This document shows positions 1-5,100 of a DNA stretch of 5,100 nucleotides, piece after piece. Under the pieces are notes generated by a model. It made no database searches. It was not told the origin of the DNA and saw only the letters and a program-made list of their open reading frames with translations. Source of the stretch: Desulfurococcales archaeon (lineage in GTDB: Archaea; Thermoproteota; Thermoprotei_A; Sulfolobales; NBVN01); NCBI GenBank assembly GCA_021160415.1, contig JAGHCP010000045.1:1-5100 (forward strand). Direction: 5' to 3'. The translations under genes were made by a program, and so were the position numbers. Each line of letters starts with the position of its first letter. Positions within the stretch are counted from its first letter, which is position 1.

Positions 1-1290
1 AGCTCTGGGGAGACCAGGTTAGGCCAAGTCATAGACGTGTCTAAGGATGTGGCGGTTATTCAGGTCTTCGGAGGGGTAGGCGAGGTTAATGTTAAGTCCG
101 TGTCAGTTAGGTTTAAGGGTGAGACCCTTAGAATCCCCGTATCACTCGACATGCTTGGGAGGGTGTTCGACGGCCTTGCAAGGCCGATAGATGGTGGGCC
201 TGAGATAGTTCCAGAGGACTGGCTAGACATCAACGGCGAACCCATGAATCCCGCCGTCAGAATGCCTCCCTCAGAGTTCATCGAGACAGGGATCTCAGCG
301 ATTGACGGCCTCTACTCGATCGTGAGGGGTCAGAAGCTACCCATATTCAGCGGGTCGGGATTACCGCATAACAGGATCGCGGCGCAGATCGTCAGGCAGG
401 CCAAAGTCAAGGGGAAGGAGGAGAGATTCGCCGTAGTCTTCGCCGCCATAGGTGTGACCTACGAAGAAGCTAGCTTCTTCATGGAGTCACTACGGAAGGC
501 TGGAAGCGTTGAGAACGTCGTTTCCTTCATCAACACAGCCGCCTCACCAGTCATCGAGAGGATAGCCATACCGAGAGTCGCCCTAACCATGGCTGAGTTC
601 CTCGCATGGAAATACGGGATGCATGTCTTGGTTGTGATGACTGACATGACTAACTACTGTGAAGCGTTAAGAGAGCTCTCAGCTGCTAGGGAGGAAGTCC
701 CCGGCAGGAGGGGGTACCCAGGCTACATGTACACCGACCTAGCGACGATATATGAAAGGGCTGGGAGGATTAAGGGGATGCCGGGCTCAGTGACTCAGAT
801 GCCCATACTCACAATGCCTAACGACGACATCACACACCCCATACCTGACCTAACAGGGTACATCACTGAAGGACAAATAGTTCTATCCAGGGACATGCAC
901 AGGAAAGGTGTTTATCCGCCAGTAGACATCCTCCTCTCACTCTCAAGGCTCATGAAGGACGGCGTTGGACCAGGAAAAACAAGGGACGACCACTACCAGG
1001 TCTTCATGCAGCTAATAGCTGCATACACGGAGGGCCAGTACTTAAGGGAGCTCTCAGCCATTATAGGGACTGAGTCCCTAAGCGAGAAGGACAAGAAATA
1101 CCTAACCTTCGCCGACCTCTTCGAAAGGAGGTTCGTGAATCAAGGCGAATACGAAAGGAGAACGATAGAGGAAACGCTTGACATCGGTTGGGATCTCCTA
1201 GCCACATTACCTGAGGAGGACCTGAAACTCATAGGCACGGACACGATAAAGAAGTACCACCCCAAGTACAGGGGGAGCAGCAAGGGCTGA
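1..1290 (+). CDS. atpB: A-type ATP synthase subunit B, 5'-truncated by the window edge
   Basis: Non-catalytic (regulatory) subunit B of the archaeal A1Ao ATP synthase. It alternates with catalytic subunit A in the cytoplasmic A3B3 head that couples ion flow to ATP synthesis. The frame is open from base 1 (in-window residues [16 protein letters not shown]), and this is typical B-subunit sequence, so the GTG at 37 is internal and roughly 35-40 N-terminal residues lie upstream. This estimate assumes the usual length of about 460-470 aa; 429 residues are present. Family marks seen: GSGLPHN at bases 352-372, the modified P-loop that marks B rather than A; an intact [15 protein letters not shown] block near 724-768; and the [18 protein letters not shown] region near 844-894. 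No frameshift or missing block is seen. The TGA stop is 4 nt before atpD, so the two are cotranscribed. Identity is very secure. Confidence 0.97.
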   Translation, partial: SSGETRLGQVIDVSKDVAVIQVFGGVGEVNVKSVSVRFKGETLRIPVSLDMLGRVFDGLARPIDGGPEIVPEDWLDINGEPMNPAVRMPPSEFIETGISAIDGLYSIVRGQKLPIFSGSGLPHNRIAAQIVRQAKVKGKEERFAVVFAAIGVTYEEASFFMESLRKAGSVENVVSFINTAASPVIERIAIPRVALTMAEFLAWKYGMHVLVVMTDMTNYCEALRELSAAREEVPGRRGYPGYMYTDLATIYERAGRIKGMPGSVTQMPILTMPNDDITHPIPDLTGYITEGQIVLSRDMHRKGVYPPVDILLSLSRLMKDGVGPGKTRDDHYQVFMQLIAAYTEGQYLRELSAIIGTESLSEKDKKYLTFADLFERRFVNQGEYERRTIEETLDIGWDLLATLPEEDLKLIGTDTIKKYHPKYRGSSKG

Positions 1291-1294
1291 AGCC

Positions 1295-1924
1295 ATGTCC
1301 CAGCAGATACTTAAGGTAAGGCCCACAAAGATAGAGCTCATAAGGCTTAAACGGAGGATCAAGGTAGCTAGGAGACTTCATAAAGTGCTGAAGGACAGGC
1401 TCATAATACTCTCACAGGAGCTGATATCACTCATTAAGGAAGGGGCTGAACTAAGGCAAACCATACACGAAAGGCTTAGGAAGTGTGAAACTCTTTTAGC
1501 CGACACCTCCCTTCTCGCCTCACCCTTAATGGTCAGGTCGTACTCGGAGGGGAGGATCAGGAAGGCTGAAGTCGTTATAGGAACCAGGGTCGTCGCGGGT
1601 GTCAGGGTCCCCGTAACTGACTTAGAGGTTGAGCCCGGTGAACTGCGGCCTGAGCCGTATCCACTCACCCTCCAAGAGGCGGGGAAATGCTACGGCGGCC
1701 TCATGAAGGACGTGCTCCGATTGGCAGAGATCGAGGCATCCATCCTCCTAATAGGTAAGGAAGTATCTAGAGTTAGGAGAAGGGTAAACGCGCTTGAGAA
1801 CATATTGATACCTAGAATTGAGGCTACGATAAAGTACCTAACAATGAAGTTCGAGGAAAGGGAAAGGGAAGACAAAACACGGATGAAGAAGGTTAAGCAA
1901 CTGCTCGAGAGGCGCGGGAAGTGA
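1295..1924 (+). CDS. atpD: A-type ATP synthase subunit D (central stalk)
   Basis: Subunit D forms the rotating central shaft inside the A3B3 head and passes torque to the membrane rotor; it is the archaeal counterpart of bacterial gamma. The protein is 209 aa, normal for the family. The N-terminus (residues about 5-65, from VRPTKIELIRLKRRI) and the C-terminus (about 150-205, with RRVNALENILIPRIE and a highly charged end) are long helices that pair as the coiled-coil shaft. The middle segment (about 70-140) is the globular part. The ATG at 1295 fits the conserved N-terminus and sits 4 nt after the atpB stop. The site preceding it is only weakly Shine-Dalgarno-like, as expected for a coupled operon gene. 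The stop codon overlaps the next gene's start. Confidence 0.96.
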   Translation: MSQQILKVRPTKIELIRLKRRIKVARRLHKVLKDRLIILSQELISLIKEGAELRQTIHERLRKCETLLADTSLLASPLMVRSYSEGRIRKAEVVIGTRVVAGVRVPVTDLEVEPGELRPEPYPLTLQEAGKCYGGLMKDVLRLAEIEASILLIGKEVSRVRRRVNALENILIPRIEATIKYLTMKFEEREREDKTRMKKVKQLLERRGK

Positions 1925-2352
1925 GTGAAGGCGCTGGGGAAGATCAAATACTTCATTATTTCTTAAGGGATGAGTTACGCGTAATAAATAGCTCACTACC
2001 TAGGAAAAGAAAAACCCTGGAGGAATTGCTTAAGGAAGAGATCCCTTACGTTTTGACGCATGATGGCGGGTCGCACATGTTCAGGAAGAGTGAGCTAGTC
2101 CTCGCCAAGAAAACCCTAGGCGATGAAGCCCGCAACCTTAACCTCCCAATCCTTCTGGAATTCCTGCCTACGGAGAAAGAAACCGTTGCGGAAACATCGG
2201 ACCCAGTTGCTATTAAATTAATTGCGAAGTTACTGGGCATACCTGAAGTGAAGCCCCTCAGGCTCTACCCGACACATCTGAAAGAGTTAAGAAGCAAGAT
2301 AGGCACGCTCATCATATACCTTCTCAGCCCCAAGACAGTGTCCTCCCTCTGA
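1921..2352 (+). CDS. UPF0216/DUF61 family protein, unknown function
   Basis: A small archaeal protein of unknown function (143 aa). I assign it to UPF0216/DUF61 from remembered family motifs: LPRKRKTLEEL at residues 26-36, a DGGSHMFRKSEL block at 48-59 (the family's R/H-DGSxHxxxKxEL motif), the short strand LNLPILLEF at 73-81, and LYPTHLKELRSKIGT at 115-129, near which family members usually end. No transmembrane segment, signal peptide or metal-binding cysteine is present. The GTG at 1921 shares four bases (GTGA) with the atpD stop, and no other in-frame start would keep the conserved N-terminus, so translation is probably coupled to atpD. The last few residues (SPKTVSSL) look unlike the family, and a protein-like reading continues in another frame just past the stop, so the 3' end may be frameshifted. 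The role is not known; linkage to ATP synthase may be simple operon sharing. Confidence 0.85.
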   Translation: MSEGAGEDQILHYFLRDELRVINSSLPRKRKTLEELLKEEIPYVLTHDGGSHMFRKSELVLAKKTLGDEARNLNLPILLEFLPTEKETVAETSDPVAIKLIAKLLGIPEVKPLRLYPTHLKELRSKIGTLIIYLLSPKTVSSL

Positions 2353-2447
2353 GGGAGTTAGTAAATCTTTCTGCGAAGTCACTAATACAAAAAGAAATAC
2401 GCCGCTTAGGGATCAAGGTACCTGTAAAGAATATACACCCTGCTTAA
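2349..2447 (+). other. Out-of-frame coding-like tail after the DUF61 gene
   Basis: Directly over the DUF61 stop, the frame one base back (codons from 2349) reads about 32 residues that look like real protein, including KEIRRLGIKVPVKNIHPA, and ends in TAA at 2445-2447. Codons are those favoured by the neighbouring genes (AGG, TTA, CTA, ATA, AAG). This frame is open back to about 2247 but contains no ATG, GTG or TTG, so it cannot be an independent gene with a normal start. It fits either the true C-terminus of the DUF61 protein cut off by a single missing base near 2345-2350 (mutation or sequence error), or a decayed fragment. No classical slippery heptamer is visible, so programmed frameshifting is less likely. 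It could also be chance. Confidence 0.35.
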
Positions 2448-2483
2448 CGCAGTGGGGACACACCTTCAATAACTAGATTCCAG

Positions 2484-2490
2484 CTTTATA
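2484..2490 (+). promoter_or_regulatory. Likely archaeal TATA box for the anchored nucleosidase-like gene
   Basis: CTTTATA, preceded by AG, lies in the AT-rich gap after the DUF61 gene and matches the archaeal TATA box well. With the usual spacing of about 25 bases from the box, transcription would start near 2513-2517. That leaves a leader of about 45 bases before the TTG start at 2562, long enough to include the ribosome binding site at 2551. A second, poorer box (CTTTTAT, 2541-2547) would start RNA at or past the TTG, so I favour this one. Confidence 0.5.
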
Positions 2491-2550
2491 ACATTAATTG
2501 ATATAACTCATAATCAAATTCCTTAAAATCATTTCCTTTCCTTTTATCAT

Positions 2551-2555
2551 GGTGA
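2551..2555 (+). promoter_or_regulatory. Ribosome binding site supporting the TTG start at 2562
   Basis: GGTGA matches the core of the archaeal Shine-Dalgarno sequence (complement of the 16S 3' end, ATCACCTCC) and lies six bases before the TTG at 2562. It decides the start of the next gene: it places the hydrophobic anchor about 11 residues from the N-terminus, whereas the first in-frame ATGs lie after the anchor. Confidence 0.6.
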
Positions 2556-2561
2556 AATTCA

Positions 2562-3473
2562 TTGACTGCCGAAAAACATGTCCGAAGCAAGCAAATATTA
2601 ACAGTCGTTGCCCTCCTACTGATAGCAATCTCGGGTGTAACGGGTTACGTTCTGAGAGGAATGATGGCAGGGAATCAGGGCTCCCTACCTATGAGAGACC
2701 CTACACCCAGAATAGGGATAGTCGTAGCTATGCCTTCCGAAGCTAAGTACGTTTTCGACGTATTCAATAAAGAAAGAAGTTTCGCAGCATACGGGTTCAA
2801 TTTTAGCGTAGGCACTATAAGCGGGAAACCGGTAGTAATTGTGGTTTCAGGTATCGGTGAAGAAGCATCCGCAGCTGCAGTTGAGGCGATGGCAATGTTA
2901 TTCAACATTAAGTGGGTTGCCAACATAGGAACCTCAGGCGCACATACAGAGAAGTTAGATACGGGAGATGTAGTGGTTGCGGCAAGAATCGCTCCCTACG
3001 GGAACAGGATGTATAAAAGCTACACCTCGTGGCGCTACTTAAAGCTAGGTGTACTGTTCCCCAACATGAGCAGAGGGAAGTTCCTCTACATAAACACGTC
3101 AAACTCTCTCATCGAACTCACAAGGAAAGCAGCTGAGCAAATTCACCTACCTCCAACCCCGGCAGACCTAATAGGCAGGAACAGAACCTACAACCCAAGG
3201 GTGGTGCTGAACGGAACTATAGCTTCAGCTGACATATGGACTGCGAACTCCACATACATCAGGAGGTTGCATTCAGAACTAGGGACCGACGCTGAGGAGA
3301 TGGAGGCTTACGGAGTTGCCCTAACGTGCTACAGACTTGGACTACCCTTCGTTAAGATAGCTGTTATCTCGAACAACGAACTGACAGGCTCACCATGGTG
3401 CGGCAAATCAGTGGAAATAAGCATGACCAACGGCGTTAAATTCCTTCAGAAGATGATTGAATTATCACCGTAG
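2562..3473 (+). CDS. Membrane-anchored MTA/SAH nucleosidase-like protein (PNP/UDP phosphorylase superfamily)
   Basis: The 303-aa protein has a short basic N-terminus (K5, R8, K10), one hydrophobic segment at residues 12-31 and no lipobox cysteine, so it is probably an N-terminal anchor (or signal peptide) with the enzyme outside the cytoplasmic membrane. Residues 50-303 are a nucleoside phosphorylase/nucleosidase fold: RIGIVVAMPSEA (E60 aligns with E12 of E. coli MtnN), SGIGEEAS at 96-103, NIGTSGA at 121-127 (T124 at MtnN S76), GDVVVA at 135-140, and EEMEAY at 245-250 (M247 and E248 at MtnN M173 and E174). The usual catalytic Asp (ISD) is ISN here (N271), as in trimeric PNPs. The phosphate-binding Arg motif of hexameric PNPs is not seen near residue 60, so hydrolysis seems likelier than phosphorolysis. 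The segment at 141-219 is longer than in MtnN. It stands alone behind its own promoter, apart from the ATP synthase operon. The fold is secure; substrate and activity are unknown. Confidence 0.85.
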   Translation: MTAEKHVRSKQILTVVALLLIAISGVTGYVLRGMMAGNQGSLPMRDPTPRIGIVVAMPSEAKYVFDVFNKERSFAAYGFNFSVGTISGKPVVIVVSGIGEEASAAAVEAMAMLFNIKWVANIGTSGAHTEKLDTGDVVVAARIAPYGNRMYKSYTSWRYLKLGVLFPNMSRGKFLYINTSNSLIELTRKAAEQIHLPPTPADLIGRNRTYNPRVVLNGTIASADIWTANSTYIRRLHSELGTDAEEMEAYGVALTCYRLGLPFVKIAVISNNELTGSPWCGKSVEISMTNGVKFLQKMIELSP

Positions 3474-3768
3474 CGAGGACACTTAAAGCGTAGGTTAAAT
3501 AATAAAGTGATTTTAAAAACTAAACACAAACCTCCCCGAATCCTCACTTAACCTAAACGTTTCACTGAAGATCTACACTCAAGTAATTATTCGGGCATGC
3601 CTAGAATGATCTTACAAACCCCTACCGCCTGCTGCATCGCTACGTTAGCTCCTCAAGTAGTCTCAGCAATGGAACTCGGGTTATACATAAATATTGTTAT
3701 CCGGTTTAACCTCACGCACAGTGGAAGGGTAGTTTAGGTAACTATGGGCGTGACTTGAACGGGGTCGG
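3474..3768. other. Intergenic region without a convincing gene
   Basis: This 295-base gap lies between the plus-strand nucleosidase-like gene and the minus-strand tRNA-His, so the flanking units converge. It starts AT-rich (3474-3530) with only short T runs and no clear terminator hairpin. A 46-codon plus-strand frame (ATG 3597 to TAG 3737) and short minus-strand frames over the same bases can be read, but none has a ribosome binding site or a family I recognise. I see no tRNA-type repeat that would mark an integrated element, and no box C/D motifs I trust. Confidence 0.5.
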
Positions 3769-3845
3769 TGGGGCTCCGGCCGGGACTCGAACCCGGGACC
3801 TCGGGGTCCACAGCCCCGCGCGCTACCAACTGCGCTACCGGAGCC
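3769..3845 (-). tRNA. tRNA-His (anticodon GUG), intronless
   Basis: Read on the minus strand, the cloverleaf is complete. The acceptor GCTCCGG (3838-3844) pairs with CCGGAGC (3773-3779). The D stem is GCGC/GCGC, the anticodon stem CGGGG/CCCCG encloses loop CTGTGGA, and the T stem CCGGG/CCCGG encloses TTCGAGT. The anticodon GTG is at 3809-3811. Two further bases confirm histidine identity: an extra G at position -1 (3845), opposite discriminator C73 (3772), the main recognition element of histidyl-tRNA synthetase. CCA is encoded (3769-3771). There is no intron. The nearly all-GC stems fit a thermophile. It lies divergent from the PINA-type gene. Confidence 0.96.
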
Positions 3846-3863
3846 ACAACCACTTAAGGTTGT
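3846..3863. repeat. Short inverted repeat directly before the tRNA-His gene
   Basis: ACAACC (3846-3851) and GGTTGT (3858-3863) form a perfect six-base inverted repeat around ACTTAA, abutting the tRNA 5' end. It could fold in the pre-tRNA leader or be a protein site near the tRNA transcription start, but a match this short can arise by chance. Confidence 0.4.
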
Positions 3864-3881
3864 TTCTATGGGGGTTAAAAC

Positions 3882-3892
3882 GTTTTTTAAGC
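3882..3892 (-). promoter_or_regulatory. Possible TATA box for tRNA-His
   Basis: On the minus strand these bases read CGCTTAAAAAA, a purine/pyrimidine pattern like the archaeal BRE plus TATA box. It lies about 40 bases before the mature tRNA, which would put the RNA start about 15 bases upstream of it, a normal distance. The same A/T block could serve the divergent plus-strand gene. Confidence 0.4.
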
Positions 3893-3897
3893 GATAT

Positions 3898-3906
3898 CGT
3901 TAAATC
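3898..3906 (+). promoter_or_regulatory. Weak candidate promoter box for the PINA-type gene
   Basis: CGTTAAATC is the nearest TATA-like stretch on the plus strand before the ATG at 3942. It would start RNA around 3926-3930 and leave a short leader. An adjacent palindrome CGATATCG (3892-3899) overlaps it. The T-rich block at 3882-3888 is an alternative. No strong box stands out. Confidence 0.22.
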
Positions 3907-3941
3907 CCCTCACTCAATACGTAGGTAGTTGGGATGGTTTC

Positions 3942-5100
3942 ATGAGCTATGTAGGTGAGGAGGTATACGTACCTGACTTCGGCGTGATAGTGGACGGCAC
4001 GCTCAGGAGGCTCGTCATTGACGGGGAGATCTCAGGACGGGTATTTATTCTTAAGGAGATTATCGACGCCCTTAATTCCATGGCGAGGGAAGGGAGGAGC
4101 TTAGGTCTGATAGGTCTTGAGGAGTTAAGGCTTGTGAGAGCTGCTTGCAAGAGGAGCAGCATCTCAGTTGAGGTTGTTGCTGGAGGGAGGAGGGGCTCTG
4201 AGGACCTAGATTCCTTGGTTATTTGGTACGCCCAGACAGTGTCTGGGAAGGTCGTCACTTCCCAGAGAAGGCAGGCTCTAGCAGCGCAGGCTGCAGGGGT
4301 GGAGGTGCTTTACCATCCCCCTTCAAGGGCTAGGATATCCATGCTCGAGAAATTCTTCGATAACTCAACGATGTCCGTCCACCTTAAGGAGGGGGCTCGG
4401 CCCCTCGCCAAGAAAGGCAGTCCAGGTCACTGGAGGCTTGAAGTGCTCTCCGACGAGCCGTTGAGTAGGGAGGAGGTTGAGGCTATATATGACGAGATAG
4501 TTGAGGCAGCAAGGACATCGCCTGACTCGATGATTGAGGTTGACAGACCTGGCTCAACCATAGTTCAACTAGGGGATTACAGGATAGTCATAACTAAGCC
4601 CCCCATGAGTGACGGGTGGGAAATCACTGCAGTGAAGCCCCTCGTTAAGCTCAGGCTTGAGGACTACAACCTCCCCCCGAAGCTTGTGAGGAGGCTTGAG
4701 GAGAGAGCCGAAGGCATCCTCATCGCGGGAGCGCCGGGCATGGGCAAGACCACATTCGCGCAGGCGCTGGCGGAGCACTACATGGAGATGAACAAAGTTG
4801 TGAAGACCGTTGAGTCGCCTAGGGATTTGAGGTTACCTCCCGAAATAACCCAGTACTCTAAGGTCTACGCTTCAGAGGAAGAGCTTCATGACATCCTCCT
4901 ACTCTCTAGGCCGGACTACACGGTCTTCGACGAGATGAGGAGCGACCCTGACTTCAAGCTCTACGTTGACTTAAGGCTGGCAGGCATAGGCATGATAGGC
5001 GTTGTGCATGCAACATCACCTATTGATGCAGTGCAGAGATTCATTGGCAGGGTCGACATAGGCGTCATACCCTCAATAGTTGACACCGTTATCTTTATAG
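3942..5100 (+). CDS. PINA-type PIN domain-containing ATPase, 3'-truncated by the window edge
   Basis: An archaeal ATPase of the PIN-ATPase-KH family (PINA). The Sulfolobus member is a hexameric motor that moves Holliday junctions and binds the resolvase Hjc. The frame is open from ATG 3942 through base 5100 (386 codons); relatives run to about 500 residues, so the C-terminal KH part is outside. Residues about 8-125 are the PIN domain (PDFGVIVDG at 11-19; GLEELR at 58-63). A family-typical linker follows (TMSVHLKEGARPLAKKGSPG, 143-162). The ATPase core has Walker A GAPGMGKTT (263-271), TVESPRDLRLPPEITQYS (289-306), Walker B YTVFDE (326-331) and the GVVHAT histidine box (353-358), as in PilT/VirB11 secretion ATPases. 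The ATPase looks intact, but the PIN acidic residues look partly lost (A43, Q108). The ribosome site before ATG is weak. It is transcribed divergently from tRNA-His. Confidence 0.93.
   Translation, partial: MSYVGEEVYVPDFGVIVDGTLRRLVIDGEISGRVFILKEIIDALNSMAREGRSLGLIGLEELRLVRAACKRSSISVEVVAGGRRGSEDLDSLVIWYAQTVSGKVVTSQRRQALAAQAAGVEVLYHPPSRARISMLEKFFDNSTMSVHLKEGARPLAKKGSPGHWRLEVLSDEPLSREEVEAIYDEIVEAARTSPDSMIEVDRPGSTIVQLGDYRIVITKPPMSDGWEITAVKPLVKLRLEDYNLPPKLVRRLEERAEGILIAGAPGMGKTTFAQALAEHYMEMNKVVKTVESPRDLRLPPEITQYSKVYASEEELHDILLLSRPDYTVFDEMRSDPDFKLYVDLRLAGIGMIGVVHATSPIDAVQRFIGRVDIGVIPSIVDTVIFI

Noticed and set aside
37..1290. atpB as a complete gene starting at GTG 37
   Set aside because: The frame is open back to base 1 with typical subunit B residues (GETRLGQV), so GTG 37 is an internal Val codon and the gene is cut by the window edge.
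2438..2456. Hairpin (CTGC/GCAG with flanking CC/GG) as a terminator after the atp operon
   Set aside because: The stem is only four pairs plus two across a bulge, with no following T run. Archaeal termination mostly relies on T-rich tracts, which are absent here.
2541..2547. CTTTTAT as the promoter box for the nucleosidase-like gene
   Set aside because: At normal spacing RNA would start near 2570, after the TTG at 2562 that has a good ribosome binding site. The box at 2484-2490 fits better.
2549..2746. 65-codon plus-strand frame beginning at ATG 2549
   Set aside because: It overlaps the nucleosidase-like gene in another frame and has a cysteine- and arginine-rich translation without family features; it is a shadow of the real gene.
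3520..3535. TTTTAAAAAC after the nucleosidase-like gene as a terminator
   Set aside because: The T run is only four bases, too short to call.
3751..3768. Second T-arm-like sequence (GTTCAAGTC on the minus strand) beside tRNA-His, as an att site or tRNA fragment
   Set aside because: It resembles a B box, but the flanking bases do not pair into a T stem and there is no longer match to the tRNA 3' end, so there is no sign of integration.

Overview
This window looks like chromosomal DNA of a thermophilic archaeon, most likely Thermoproteota (Crenarchaeota). The reasons are an A-type ATP synthase operon, a UPF0216/DUF61 protein and a PINA-type ATPase (all archaeal markers), heavy AGG/AGA and ATA codon use, CTTTATA-like promoter boxes, GTG and TTG starts, and a tRNA-His with very GC-rich stems. 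I cannot place it below phylum.

Layout. (1) Positions 1-2352, plus strand, is a tight operon: the 3' part of atpB (non-catalytic subunit B of the A1Ao ATP synthase; its true start lies before the window), atpD (central stalk) 4 nt later, and a UPF0216/DUF61 gene overlapping the atpD stop by 4 nt. (2) Positions 2353-2561 are AT-rich and hold a promoter for the next gene. The first part also carries an out-of-frame but strongly protein-like continuation of the DUF61 gene (2349-2447). (3) Positions 2562-3473 encode a membrane-anchored, probably extracytoplasmic member of the purine nucleoside phosphorylase / MTA-SAH nucleosidase superfamily. (4) Positions 3474-3768 have no convincing gene. (5) tRNA-His(GUG) is on the minus strand at 3769-3845, with G-1 and CCA encoded. 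(6) A short divergent promoter region leads to a PINA-type PIN-KH ATPase from 3942 that runs off the end of the window.

The ATP synthase genes work together in the rotary motor (B in the hexameric head, D in the rotor shaft). The DUF61 protein is unexplained but is translationally coupled to atpD. The nucleosidase-like gene and the PINA gene are separate transcription units. I see no defence system, mobile element or CRISPR array. The most interesting points are the Asp-to-Asn change at the catalytic position of the anchored nucleosidase-like protein, the eroded PIN nuclease site in the PINA protein, and the frame-shifted tail of the DUF61 gene.
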